This document shows positions 31,096 through 39,057 of a stretch of DNA of 46,731 nt, one piece after another. The stretch spans positions 1 through 46,731 of the forward strand of contig NZ_SGOM01000016.1 in assembly GCF_022113815.1 (NCBI RefSeq). Reading direction: 5' to 3'. The notes under the pieces are model-generated. The model worked only from the letters and a program-made list of their open reading frames with translations. It ran no database searches and was not told the origin of the DNA. Source of the DNA: Vibrio cincinnatiensis. GTDB taxonomy: Bacteria; Pseudomonadota; Gammaproteobacteria; Enterobacterales; Vibrionaceae. Every line of letters begins with the position of its first letter. Positions within the stretch are counted from its first letter, which is position 1. A program made the position numbers and the translations under genes.

Positions 31096-32256
31096 ATGTC
31101 TGATCTAATCCAAAATGTGAAAGCCTCTTTTGAGCAAGTATGGGGCTATACGCCAAGCCACATTATTCAGGCTCCGGGGCGTGTCAATTTGATTGGTGAA
31201 CACACCGATTACAATGATGGTTTTGTCCTACCCTGTGCCATTAACTATCAAACCGTGGTTGCAGCCGCAAAACGTGAAGACAGCCTCGTGCGGGTGGTCT
31301 CTGTGGATTATGGCAACGCATTAGATGAGTTTGATATTACCCAAGAAATTCAGTTTCAAGAAGATAAAATGTGGGCAAACTACATTCGTGGTGTCGTGAA
31401 ATGTCTTCTTGCTCGCGGCTACCCATTTACCGGTGCGGATATTTCAGTCAGTGGTAACGTGCCTCAAGGGGCGGGTTTAAGCTCATCTGCCGCTCTTGAA
31501 GTGGTGATTGGTCAAACGTTCAAAGCCCTGTTCAATCTTGAAATCAGCCAAGCAGAAATCGCGCTAAACGGTCAACAAGCAGAGAACGAATTCGTTGGTT
31601 GTAACTGCGGCATTATGGATCAAATGATCTCTGCTGAAGGCTGTGAAAACCACGCCATGCTTTTAGACTGTCGCAGTCTAGCCACTCAAGCGGTCCCTAT
31701 GCCGGAAGAGATGGCGGTTGTGATCATCAATTCGAACAAAAAACGCGGTTTGGTCGACAGCGAATACAACACTCGTCGTCAGCAGTGCGAAGAAGCCGCT
31801 CGAATCTTTGGCGTGAAGGCGCTTCGTGATGTGACGATTGAGCAGTTCAACGAGAAAATGTCTGAACTGGATGAAATGGTCGCAAAACGTGCACGTCACG
31901 TGATCACCGAAAACGACCGTACCATGGAAGCGGCACAGGCACTGAGAACACACGATATGAAGCGCATGGGCGAGCTTATGGCCGACTCTCATGCGTCCAT
32001 GAGAGATGATTTTGAAATCACCGTGAAAGAGATCGATATTTTGGTTGAAATGGTTAAAGAAGTGATTGGCGAACAAGGCGGTGTTCGAATGACCGGCGGT
32101 GGTTTTGGAGGGTGTGTGGTTGCGTTGGTGCCACTTCTATTGGTAGATAAAGTGAAAGCGACAGTCGAGGCGCATTACCAAGCTGCGACAGGCTTACAAG
32201 CGTCGATTTATGTTTGCCAAGCCACACAAGGGGCTGGCTTGGTTAATGAGTGGTAA
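31096..32256 (+). CDS. galK: Galactokinase
   Basis: GalK phosphorylates alpha-D-galactose at C1. It is a GHMP kinase of 386 aa: the galactokinase signature is [19 protein letters not shown], the ATP loop is [15 protein letters not shown], and [10 protein letters not shown] is the C-terminal GHMP motif. The catalytic Asp is expected in CGIMDQM. Its ribosome site is weak (GAGAA). galM follows 12 bp downstream. Confidence 0.97.
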   Translation: MSDLIQNVKASFEQVWGYTPSHIIQAPGRVNLIGEHTDYNDGFVLPCAINYQTVVAAAKREDSLVRVVSVDYGNALDEFDITQEIQFQEDKMWANYIRGVVKCLLARGYPFTGADISVSGNVPQGAGLSSSAALEVVIGQTFKALFNLEISQAEIALNGQQAENEFVGCNCGIMDQMISAEGCENHAMLLDCRSLATQAVPMPEEMAVVIINSNKKRGLVDSEYNTRRQQCEEAARIFGVKALRDVTIEQFNEKMSELDEMVAKRARHVITENDRTMEAAQALRTHDMKRMGELMADSHASMRDDFEITVKEIDILVEMVKEVIGEQGGVRMTGGGFGGCVVALVPLLLVDKVKATVEAHYQAATGLQASIYVCQATQGAGLVNEW

Positions 32257-32268
32257 GGAAAATTGAGC

Positions 32269-33330
32269 ATGTCAAACTTTGAACAACTTGAGCAATCTAT
32301 GGGCCAAACTCCATCATTTGATGGTCATCCAGCTAAATTAGTCCATTTAACGAATGCTCAGGGAATGACCGTATCCTTTATGGATATAGGAGCCACTTGG
32401 CTCAGTTGTACACTGCCAGTCAATGGTGAACGCCGGGAAGTACTATTACGTTCACCCAACATGGCAGAGCATATAAAGCAGAACGCTTATTTTGGGGCAA
32501 TTGTCGGTCGTTTTGCTAATCGCATTGGCAAGGGACAATTTATCCTTGATGGGCAAACTTACCAAGTGGGTATCAATAACGGTGAAAACTCACTACACGG
32601 TGGATTGGAAGGGTTTGATAAACGCCGCTGGAAGGTTGAAGCGCAAAATGATCAACAGGTCACTTTTTCACTTCGCTCCCCGGACGGTGACCAAGGCTAT
32701 CCGGGAAATCTCGATGTGAAGGTGACGTACACGCTCACTGACGAGAATGAATTAGCTATCGCCTATGATGCTAAGACCGACAAAATATCACCAGTGAATT
32801 TAACTAATCACGCCTACTTTAACTTGGCTGGTGAGGCGAGCTGTGCGAAAAGTTTGGATCATACTTTACAGCTCAATGCTGGGCATTACTTGCCAACGGA
32901 TGCGGGGTTAATTCCTACCGGTGAACAAAAGCCAGTTTCGGACACCAGTTTCGACTTTACCGAGCCAAAATCAATTGGCCAAGAATTTCTTACCGATAAA
33001 GATCAGAAAGCTGCTGGTGGCTACGATCACGCCTTTGTGTTCATGCCTGAAGTGACCGATGGTGTGTCTGTCGTTGCAGTTTTAATTGCACCAAAAGAAG
33101 ATGTGGTGATGAAGGTGAAAACCACCAAACCTGCCATCCAGTTTTATTCAGGGAATTTCTTAGCCGGTACGCCAGGTGCAAGTAAAACTTACGAACGCTA
33201 TGACGGCCTAGCATTGGAAACACAATACTTTCCAGACGGGCCAAACAAACCAGAATGGGGACTCAACAATGGGGTGTTGAGCTCTGGGGATTGCTATCAG
33301 CATCAAACTACTTATCAGTTTGAATTTTAG
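32269..33330 (+). CDS. galM: Aldose 1-epimerase (galactose mutarotase)
   Basis: GalM converts beta- to alpha-D-galactose, the form used by GalK. Catalytic residues are visible: the His of NGENSLHGG, the His of NLTNHAYFNLAG, and the general-base Glu in LALETQYFPDGPN. A TTG at 32263 is in frame, but ATG 32269 has AAGGA at the right distance (32255-32259), giving 353 aa. It is the last gal gene, followed by a truncated repeat and a terminator. Confidence 0.96.
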   Translation: MSNFEQLEQSMGQTPSFDGHPAKLVHLTNAQGMTVSFMDIGATWLSCTLPVNGERREVLLRSPNMAEHIKQNAYFGAIVGRFANRIGKGQFILDGQTYQVGINNGENSLHGGLEGFDKRRWKVEAQNDQQVTFSLRSPDGDQGYPGNLDVKVTYTLTDENELAIAYDAKTDKISPVNLTNHAYFNLAGEASCAKSLDHTLQLNAGHYLPTDAGLIPTGEQKPVSDTSFDFTEPKSIGQEFLTDKDQKAAGGYDHAFVFMPEVTDGVSVVAVLIAPKEDVVMKVKTTKPAIQFYSGNFLAGTPGASKTYERYDGLALETQYFPDGPNKPEWGLNNGVLSSGDCYQHQTTYQFEF

Positions 33331-33345
33331 ATAGCATATCTGCCC

Positions 33346-33391
33346 TTTGAACTTGCAGCGGCAGCGATGTGCTGCAACTCCAACGACTTTG
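33346..33391. repeat. Truncated copy of the gal-operon repeat element
   Basis: It shares GCTGCAACTCCAAC (33371-33384) with the galT-galK element, and its left end TTGAACTTGCAGC resembles that element's left end. TTGCAGC (33353-33359) and GCTGCAA (33371-33377) form a perfect 7-bp hairpin. It looks like the same element with its middle deleted. Confidence 0.5.
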
Positions 33392-33399
33392 GGTGTTAT

Positions 33400-33424
33400 G
33401 GTGGGCTACATGCCCACCTTTTTT
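33400..33424 (+). terminator. Terminator of galETKM
   Basis: A perfect GGTGGGC/GCCCACC stem (33400-33406 with 33412-33418) is followed by six T. It overlaps the stop codon and last codons of the convergent lacI-type gene. Confidence 0.9.
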
Positions 33425-34431
33425 GTTTTTGTCGAAGAGGTTCGGACGATGAGCTCACCCTCTACTTTGCGTTTGTTAGAAAGCAACGGTTGCCCTTCAA
33501 TCAGTGCCATTAACGATTCGATTGCGAGTTTACCCATGTCTGAGTAGGGCAGTTCAACCGACGTTAATGCTGGAAAGCTTTCAGAGGCGATTTGCTGATT
33601 ATCGTAACCAACTACGGCAACATCGTGAGGAATCTTCAACCCCAACTCTGCTATCGCTTGATAGCACCCCATCGCCATATAGTCGCTACCGCAGAAAATG
33701 GCTTCTGGTGGTTGTTCCATGTTCAGTAGTTTTAGTGTTTGCTGATGAGCTTCTTTTAGCGACCAGTTCGCGTCGACTAAATAACTAGAATTAGGAATGA
33801 TGTCTGAATCGATCAAGGCCTGACGATAGCCATCTGCACGTTGTTTACTGGCTAGCATCCAACTTTCACCGGACAGCATGGCAATACGACGATAACCTTG
33901 CACCGTGAGGTGTGAAACCGCTTTGTAAGCTCCAATCATATCGGCCGGTAAAATACTTGGCGTTTCGGTGTGTTCTTCGTTGGTGCAGTTCAGCAGCACA
34001 GTCGGTAAGGAAGTTGTGACGCGTTGCTGCTCCAACTCTCGCGTCATGCTGGATGCGTAAATCAAACCTGCGTAATCACCGCCGTTGATCTCCGACTCAA
34101 TCTTGCTTGCCAACACTTCATCATGGCTGTAATTGAACGTTACCAATATGTAGTCGTTCGACCACGCCTCTTCTCTCGCTGCATTGATGGCATCGATAAA
34201 TGGGTCATAACTGGTTAAGCCGTTGATCACTAATGCGATCTTTTTAGGGCGTCCCAAAGCATGGGCAACCTTTTTGTTTTTGTAGCCAAGTGATTCTGCG
34301 GCTTCGAACACTTTACGTTTGGTCGCTTCCGCGATTTTTACGGAAGTTGAGCCATTCAATACCAGCGATACGGTCGACTGAGAGACGCCAGCCGCCGCCG
34401 CAATGTCACTCATGGTGATTTTTTTAGCCAT
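33406..34431 (-). CDS. LacI-family transcriptional regulator (local regulator of the GH/GPH operon)
   Basis: A 341-aa LacI/GalR-family regulator. The N-terminal HTH is TMSDIAAAAGVSQSTVSLVLNGS, a hinge with AHALGRPKK follows, then a periplasmic-binding-protein-like effector domain (IALVINGL onward). The FCGSDYMAMGCYQ and VAVVGYDNQQIA segments are typical of sugar-responsive members. It is divergently transcribed from the glycoside hydrolase gene and is its most likely repressor. Candidate operators (TTAGCTAA palindromes) flank both starts. The inducer is unknown. The 3' end overlaps the gal terminator. Confidence 0.92.
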   Translation of the reverse strand: MAKKITMSDIAAAAGVSQSTVSLVLNGSTSVKIAEATKRKVFEAAESLGYKNKKVAHALGRPKKIALVINGLTSYDPFIDAINAAREEAWSNDYILVTFNYSHDEVLASKIESEINGGDYAGLIYASSMTRELEQQRVTTSLPTVLLNCTNEEHTETPSILPADMIGAYKAVSHLTVQGYRRIAMLSGESWMLASKQRADGYRQALIDSDIIPNSSYLVDANWSLKEAHQQTLKLLNMEQPPEAIFCGSDYMAMGCYQAIAELGLKIPHDVAVVGYDNQQIASESFPALTSVELPYSDMGKLAIESLMALIEGQPLLSNKRKVEGELIVRTSSTKTKKVGM

Positions 34432-34453
34432 TCTGATCTTTTATTTAATTTCG

Positions 34454-34474
34454 TTAGCTAAAGATATTAGCTAA
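34454..34474. promoter_or_regulatory. Paired TTAGCTAA palindromes near the lacI-type gene start
   Basis: Two perfect TTAGCTAA copies at 34454-34461 and 34467-34474 are spaced exactly 13 bp apart within a direct repeat TTAGCTAAAGAT. They lie 23-43 bp upstream of the regulator's start codon, consistent with autoregulation. Confidence 0.5.
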
Positions 34475-34536
34475 AGATTAAGTTCGGATCATCCATTAAA
34501 GATTAAGATCACAAAAGTAAGTCAGAACAACTTAAA

Positions 34537-34558
34537 AGTTGTGATTCTCACCACGTTT
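34537..34558. promoter_or_regulatory. Candidate CRP site in the lacI/GH intergenic region
   Basis: The site contains TTGTGATTCTCACCACG, with a perfect TGTGA half and a 3-of-5 match to TCACA at the correct 6-bp spacing, plus T-rich flanks. It would allow catabolite control of the GH/GPH operon. Confidence 0.4.
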
Positions 34559-34586
34559 ATTCTTTGAGCACCTAGCTATTAAACTA

Positions 34587-34619
34587 TTAATTAATATATT
34601 AGCTAATATTATTAGTTAA
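34587..34619. promoter_or_regulatory. TTAGCTAA-type operator cluster before the GH gene
   Basis: TTAATTAA (34587-34594), TTAGCTAA (34599-34606) and TTAGTTAA (34612-34619) form an AT-rich palindrome series. The last two have the same 13-bp spacing as the pair next to the regulator gene. They overlap or follow a possible -10 (TATATT, 34595-34600), fitting repression of the GH operon. Confidence 0.5.
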
Positions 34620-34643
34620 TAATTTAGTTTTAAGGTGAGTAAG

Positions 34644-35714
34644 ATGAAAAGATGGTCGGAAGAGAAAGCGTGGCAATGGCAAAAAGAGCATGGCTGGCTA
34701 CGTGGCTTTAACTATTTACCGCGCACAGCGGTTAACTGGAATGAGATGTGGCAAGCGGAATCTTTTGCACCTGAGGTGATGGAACAAGAGTTAGCTTGGG
34801 CACATGACGTGGGTTACAACACTTTACGCACCAACCTACCATTTATTGTTTGGCAAGCGGATCGCGACGGTTTACATGCGCGAATTGAGTGTTTTCTGGA
34901 TATCTGTAAACGCAATCAAATCAAAGTGATGCTCACGCCGATGGATGACTGCGGTTTCTCGGGCGATCATCCTTATCTTGGTGAACAAAAAGCGCCTGTA
35001 CCGGATTTGCACAACAGCCAAGCGGCAGCAAGCCCTGGTCGCAATGTGGTGATGGACAAATCTATGTGGCTTGACGTCGAAGCGTATATTCGCGACATCA
35101 TCTCTACCTACAAAAATGATCCTCGAATTGCTATTTGGGATCTCTATAACGAGCCAACCAACCGCATGATTTTCACCACCACGGGTGAGATCGCTTATGA
35201 CGAAGAAATGGAAACCTTCAGTCATGAGCTCATGGAAAAAGCGTTTGAGTGGGCTCGTGAAGAAAACCCAACTCAGCCACTCACCGTCGGCGCTTGGCAT
35301 GCGCCAAGTATTCTTGACCGAAGCCTACCAATTTATGAACACCCAACTGATCGCAAAGCGATGGAGCTGTCGGACATCATTACGTTTCATGCTTACTTAC
35401 CACTCGATCTATTCCATAAAGCCGTTGAAATTGTAGAAAACTACAACCGACCAATGATGTGCACTGAGTGGCTTGCTCGTCATGCGCAATCGTACATGCA
35501 CGAACAGCTTCCGATCTTTAAACAGAAAAATATTGGCTGTTACCAGTGGGGATTGGTGAAAGGAAAAACACAAACGCATCTGCCGTGGCCAGAAATAAAA
35601 CGTAACGATGCAAATTATGCGAGTCAATGGTTCCACGATCTGCTTGATGAGCAAGGACAGCCGTATGACGCAAGCGAAGTGCAACTAATCAAAACACTCG
35701 CAGAAGTGGATTAA
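34644..35714 (+). CDS. Cytoplasmic clan GH-A glycoside hydrolase (GH5/endo-mannosidase-like fold)
   Basis: A 356-aa retaining glycoside hydrolase with a (beta/alpha)8 barrel. The acid/base is E170 in IWDLYNEP after strand 4 and the nucleophile is E275 in MMCTEWLAR after strand 7. FHAY (His249) and YQWGLVKG are other clan GH-A elements. It is often annotated as cellulase or 1,4-beta-xylanase, but there is no signal peptide or carbohydrate-binding module. An intracellular enzyme acting on a small imported glycoside is therefore more likely. A GTG at 34635 is in frame, but ATG 34644 is preceded by TAAGGTGAG. It lies beside a GPH symporter and inside a gal locus, suggesting a galactose-containing substrate (inference). 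Confidence 0.85.
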   Translation: MKRWSEEKAWQWQKEHGWLRGFNYLPRTAVNWNEMWQAESFAPEVMEQELAWAHDVGYNTLRTNLPFIVWQADRDGLHARIECFLDICKRNQIKVMLTPMDDCGFSGDHPYLGEQKAPVPDLHNSQAAASPGRNVVMDKSMWLDVEAYIRDIISTYKNDPRIAIWDLYNEPTNRMIFTTTGEIAYDEEMETFSHELMEKAFEWAREENPTQPLTVGAWHAPSILDRSLPIYEHPTDRKAMELSDIITFHAYLPLDLFHKAVEIVENYNRPMMCTEWLARHAQSYMHEQLPIFKQKNIGCYQWGLVKGKTQTHLPWPEIKRNDANYASQWFHDLLDEQGQPYDASEVQLIKTLAEVD

Positions 35715-35722
35715 TTGCCTGT

Positions 35723-35757
35723 GAACCGACCCTGAGAAATGGGGCGGTTTCTTATTT
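35723..35757 (+). terminator. Weak terminator between the GH and GPH genes
   Basis: AACCG-CCC pairs with GGG-CGGTT (35724-35732 with 35741-35749, one internal mismatch), followed by TTTCTTATTT. It probably reduces rather than blocks read-through into the transporter gene 35 bp away. Confidence 0.6.
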
Positions 35758-35784
35758 ACAATAAAATCAATTGAGGCGTGAACA

Positions 35785-37173
35785 ATGACTACTCTACAAA
35801 ACAAACTCACCAATAAGGAGCTGATGTCTTACTTCGGCTACGGGGTAGGCCAGTGCTTTAGCTTTGGTCTAGTCGGCTCTTTTATTCTCTATTTCTATAC
35901 CGATATTCTGGGCATTTCACCGATTGCGGCGAGTACGATCTTTTTGATTGCTCGCGTATGGGATGCAGTCAATGATCCGCTCATTGCAGGATATATGGAC
36001 ACCCTAGAATCTCGTTTCGGTAAATTCCGTCCTTATATGTTGTTTACCCCAATTTTGATTGTTCTGGTCACGGTTGCCGCGTTCTACAACATCGATGCTG
36101 ATACTTCGACAAAAGTGATGTACGCCGCTATCACTTACATTCTTTGGGGGACGCTTTACACCATTTCTGACGTGCCATTTTGGTCCATGTCTTCTGTTAT
36201 GACGGATGAACCGCAAGAGCGATCAAAAGCGGCAACGTGTGCCATGTTAGGGGTAAATGCGGGGATCGGCGCGACCTTGGTCGTATTTCCTAAACTGAGC
36301 GCTTACTTCGCTGAAGGCCGAGCAGATCAGGGATACTTACCAGCGGTGATCGTGTTGATGATCGCCGGTTTATTCTTCATGTTGAATGGTTTTTATCATA
36401 CCAAAGAACGTATCTCGACAAAAAACTGCGAAAAAGTTACGTTAAAACAAACGTTCCAAGCTGTTCGTAAAAATAAGCCGCTATTTTTTATTTTGGCTGC
36501 TTTCTTCATGAATGTGTTCTTCAACTTAGTCAACGGCCTGTATATTTTCTTCTTCACTTACAACATGGGGGATGCGGGTTTAGTCTCTTTAATAGGTACC
36601 ATCACTTTGGTTAGTGCGATTGCGTGTTTGGCCACGCCTGTACTGACAAAGCGTTTCAAAAAGCGTGACATCTTTATTGCGTTGTGTGTTTTAGAGATCA
36701 TCGCTCGTATTGGATTCTATTTTACAGGCTATGATAACCCGACGGTTGTGATGGCATGGTTAGCAGTGATCACGGGCATCTTTATGATGACCAACCCTTT
36801 GATCTCAGCCATGATTGCAGACACGGTAGAATATTCGTACTACCACAGTGGTAAACGTACTGCTGCAATTACTTTTTCTGGACAGACTTTTACTGGCAAG
36901 TTTTCTGTTGCGGTGGCGGGGGGATTAACAGGGGTTATTCTAACGATGATTGGTTACGTACCAAATGCAGAGCAAACAGAAACGGTGCTCAGTGGTATGT
37001 TCTTTTGCGTTGCGTTGCTTCCAGCACTAGGGGCACTGGTGCGTATCTTCATTATGTCTCGCTACACGTTTACCGAAGATCAACACACGATTTTACGAGA
37101 AAAATTACAGCGTGGTGAGTTTGCAGAAGGTGTAGAGGTTAAGTCTGTCAATCCACATGAAGCGTTGAACTAG
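35785..37173 (+). CDS. GPH-family glycoside:cation symporter (MelB-like)
   Basis: A 462-aa, 12-helix inner-membrane symporter of the glycoside-pentoside-hexuronide family (MelB, LacS, GusB, XylP relatives). The diagnostic helix 2 motif is RVWDAVNDPLIAGYMD, whose Asp residues coordinate the cation in MelB. KFRPYMLFTPIL and DVPFWSMSS are further family motifs, and the middle loop has FFILAAFFMNVFFN. It lies 70 bp after the glycoside hydrolase gene, with a GAGG ribosome site. It likely imports the hydrolase substrate with Na+ or H+; the sugar is not determinable from sequence. There is no C-terminal IIA domain. Confidence 0.92.
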   Translation: MTTLQNKLTNKELMSYFGYGVGQCFSFGLVGSFILYFYTDILGISPIAASTIFLIARVWDAVNDPLIAGYMDTLESRFGKFRPYMLFTPILIVLVTVAAFYNIDADTSTKVMYAAITYILWGTLYTISDVPFWSMSSVMTDEPQERSKAATCAMLGVNAGIGATLVVFPKLSAYFAEGRADQGYLPAVIVLMIAGLFFMLNGFYHTKERISTKNCEKVTLKQTFQAVRKNKPLFFILAAFFMNVFFNLVNGLYIFFFTYNMGDAGLVSLIGTITLVSAIACLATPVLTKRFKKRDIFIALCVLEIIARIGFYFTGYDNPTVVMAWLAVITGIFMMTNPLISAMIADTVEYSYYHSGKRTAAITFSGQTFTGKFSVAVAGGLTGVILTMIGYVPNAEQTETVLSGMFFCVALLPALGALVRIFIMSRYTFTEDQHTILREKLQRGEFAEGVEVKSVNPHEALN

Positions 37174-37205
37174 ATAGGCTATCGCCAAACTAAATATACG
37201 TATAG

Positions 37206-37240
37206 AAAAAGCCCGTTCAATACCTGAGCGGGCTTGGGTT
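37206..37240. terminator. Bidirectional terminator between GPH and galR genes
   Basis: The stem AAGCCCGTTCA/TGAGCGGGCTT (37209-37219 with 37225-37235, one G-T pair) has a five-T run on the minus strand, suited to galR, and a shorter GGGTTTT on the plus strand. Confidence 0.88.
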
Positions 37241-37264
37241 TTCGACTCAACGAAATATTGACTA

Positions 37265-38263
37265 TCAACAACGTTCAACAGAGTTTCTACGGACTAGCGT
37301 TGGGGTAAATATAGCTGTTTCTTCTTCAATTATTTCATCACGTGATAGTGCCAAGGCTAAACGAGCAGCACGTTCAGCCATCATCTCGATTGGGTAGCGA
37401 ATTGTAGTCAGGCTTGGATGAACAAAGCGAGCAATTAAGCCATCATCAAAGCCAACGATAGAAACCTTACTTGGAACGTCAATACTATTTTGATCTAATG
37501 TTGCTAATGCCCCTGCCGCCATATGATCGTTATACGCAACAACGCCCGTTATCTCTAATGACTTTGTTAACAAGTTCGTCATGGCGAGTTCACCTCCATC
37601 ACTATTGGGGTCTCCATATTCAATATAGCTTTTGGGGAGTTCAATGCCATATTCTTTTAGAGCCGCTTGATAACCTTGCAGACGTTCATCGGTATCTTCA
37701 ATCTCATGAGAGGAAGCAATACAAGCAATTTTATGGTGACCATGACGAATCAAATATTCTGTTGCTAAGAATGCACCCTTACGGTTATCGAGTGAAATAC
37801 AGCGTTCAGCCAGTTCAGGAATGTGGCGGTTGATAAGTACCATTCCTTTGACTTCTTTGGCGTAACTTATCAACTCTTCATCGGATAAGCCTTTAGAGTG
37901 AATAACAAGGGCGCCACAACGATTGTTGATTAACAATTCTAATGCTTGACGTTCATCTTCTGGGTTGTGATACCCATTACCGATCAAAATATGCTTACCA
38001 TTTTCTCGGGCAATCGTATCTACGGCTTTGACTAAAGTACCAAAAAAAGGATCAGAAACATCAGAAACTAATACTCCCATCGTATTTGTGCTCTGGCTAA
38101 CAAGAGCACGAGCTGCTGCATTTGGACGATAACCAAGTGCTTTCATTGCCTTCGTTACTGAATCAATCGACGATTTGCTGGCTTTTGGTGAGTTATTGAT
38201 TACGCGAGAAACGGTAGCAACTGATACTCCTGCAGCCTTTGCGACATCCTTAATTGTAGCCAT
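37265..38263 (-). CDS. galR: Galactose operon repressor GalR/GalS
   Basis: A 332-aa LacI-family repressor close to E. coli GalR across its whole length: HTH MATIKDVAKAAGVSVATVSR, hinge NAAARALVSQST, and effector-domain blocks VSDVSDPFFGTLVKAV, ILIGNGYHN, DERLQGYQAAL, VGFDDGLIARFVHPSLTT and the tail TPTLVRRNSV. Its predicted operators occur upstream of galE and sglT. D-galactose is the expected inducer. A TATAAT hexamer lies directly before the start codon but has no -35 partner. No GalR operator is seen upstream of galR itself. Confidence 0.95.
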   Translation of the reverse strand: MATIKDVAKAAGVSVATVSRVINNSPKASKSSIDSVTKAMKALGYRPNAAARALVSQSTNTMGVLVSDVSDPFFGTLVKAVDTIARENGKHILIGNGYHNPEDERQALELLINNRCGALVIHSKGLSDEELISYAKEVKGMVLINRHIPELAERCISLDNRKGAFLATEYLIRHGHHKIACIASSHEIEDTDERLQGYQAALKEYGIELPKSYIEYGDPNSDGGELAMTNLLTKSLEITGVVAYNDHMAAGALATLDQNSIDVPSKVSIVGFDDGLIARFVHPSLTTIRYPIEMMAERAARLALALSRDEIIEEETAIFTPTLVRRNSVERC

Positions 38264-38294
38264 GGATTATAGAACCTTTATCTAAATGGTGATG

Positions 38295-38324
38295 GGCTAC
38301 TCATCCGACTATCGGTGAGTAGGC
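38295..38324. other. Stem-loop between the exonuclease gene and galR
   Basis: CTACTCA (38297-38303) pairs with TGAGTAG (38316-38322), with an inner CCGA/TCGG stem. There is no T run on either strand, so it is not a typical terminator. It may separate or stabilise transcripts between the exonuclease and galR. Confidence 0.45.
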
Positions 38325-38336
38325 CAAATTAGTCGT

Positions 38337-39053
38337 CTAAAGAGAAGCTCTCATTAGCGTCTCTAAAGGAACGAATTCTTTAGCAAATAGCCGTTTCAAC
38401 TGGGCAAGATAAAGCTCAGCGGTTGCTATTGCATCGGAGAGTGCATGATGTGCCTGATATTCAGGTAACTGGTAACTTTTACGTAGGTTACTTAATCGCC
38501 AATCTTTGCTTGCTCTCGAAGAGATAAACGACGAATGCAGGCTGTATTTTTGTTCAATTTTTAGTGTATCTAACCAGATTAATGGTAGCTCTGGCCAACC
38601 TCGTTGTTGTGTATAATGAGCAAGAAATTGACGTTCGATAACACTACCGTGAGCTAATAATATTTTTCCGGCTAATTGGTCGAATAATATATCAATTACT
38701 TGTTCAAGTGGCATCCCTTGTTGCTGCATTTCAGGGAGAATATGGTGAATAACGGCTTGTTGCGTGTTTTTTTGTGATAACGATTTCACTAAAAAATATT
38801 GAGCTCCAGATAATTGGATGACATTTTGGGTTATGGGGACCCAACCTACACTGATGATTTGATCTTGCTTGGGGTTTAATCCGCTGGTTTCAAAGTCTAA
38901 GGATATCAGAGTGTTCTGGCGTAAATCATAATCTGGACCTGGGAGTGGTGCTGTGAGTAACTGGTATATTTGAGGTGGTAGGTCGCCTTGTTCTTTAATA
39001 CTTTGCAGGCGTTGTTTTGCCAATAGTTTTAAGGGAGAGTGAGACAGTAACAT
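38337..39053 (-). CDS. DEDDh-type 3'-5' exonuclease (DnaQ-like)
   Basis: A 238-aa protein with the DnaQ exonuclease fold. Motif I is SLDFETSG (Asp and Glu ligands). Motif II is LAHGSVIERQFL, where Glu stands for the usual Asp; I recall this as normal for the subfamily linked to DUF294 proteins. Motif III is HHALSDAIATAE (His and Asp). The open frame begins at a TTG at 39068 that overlaps the upstream gene, but ATG 39053 is more likely. Its role is unknown. It is coupled to the CBS/nucleotidyltransferase gene and may act with it. Confidence 0.87.
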   Translation of the reverse strand: MLLSHSPLKLLAKQRLQSIKEQGDLPPQIYQLLTAPLPGPDYDLRQNTLISLDFETSGLNPKQDQIISVGWVPITQNVIQLSGAQYFLVKSLSQKNTQQAVIHHILPEMQQQGMPLEQVIDILFDQLAGKILLAHGSVIERQFLAHYTQQRGWPELPLIWLDTLKIEQKYSLHSSFISSRASKDWRLSNLRKSYQLPEYQAHHALSDAIATAELYLAQLKRLFAKEFVPLETLMRASL

Positions 39054-39057
39054 AACA

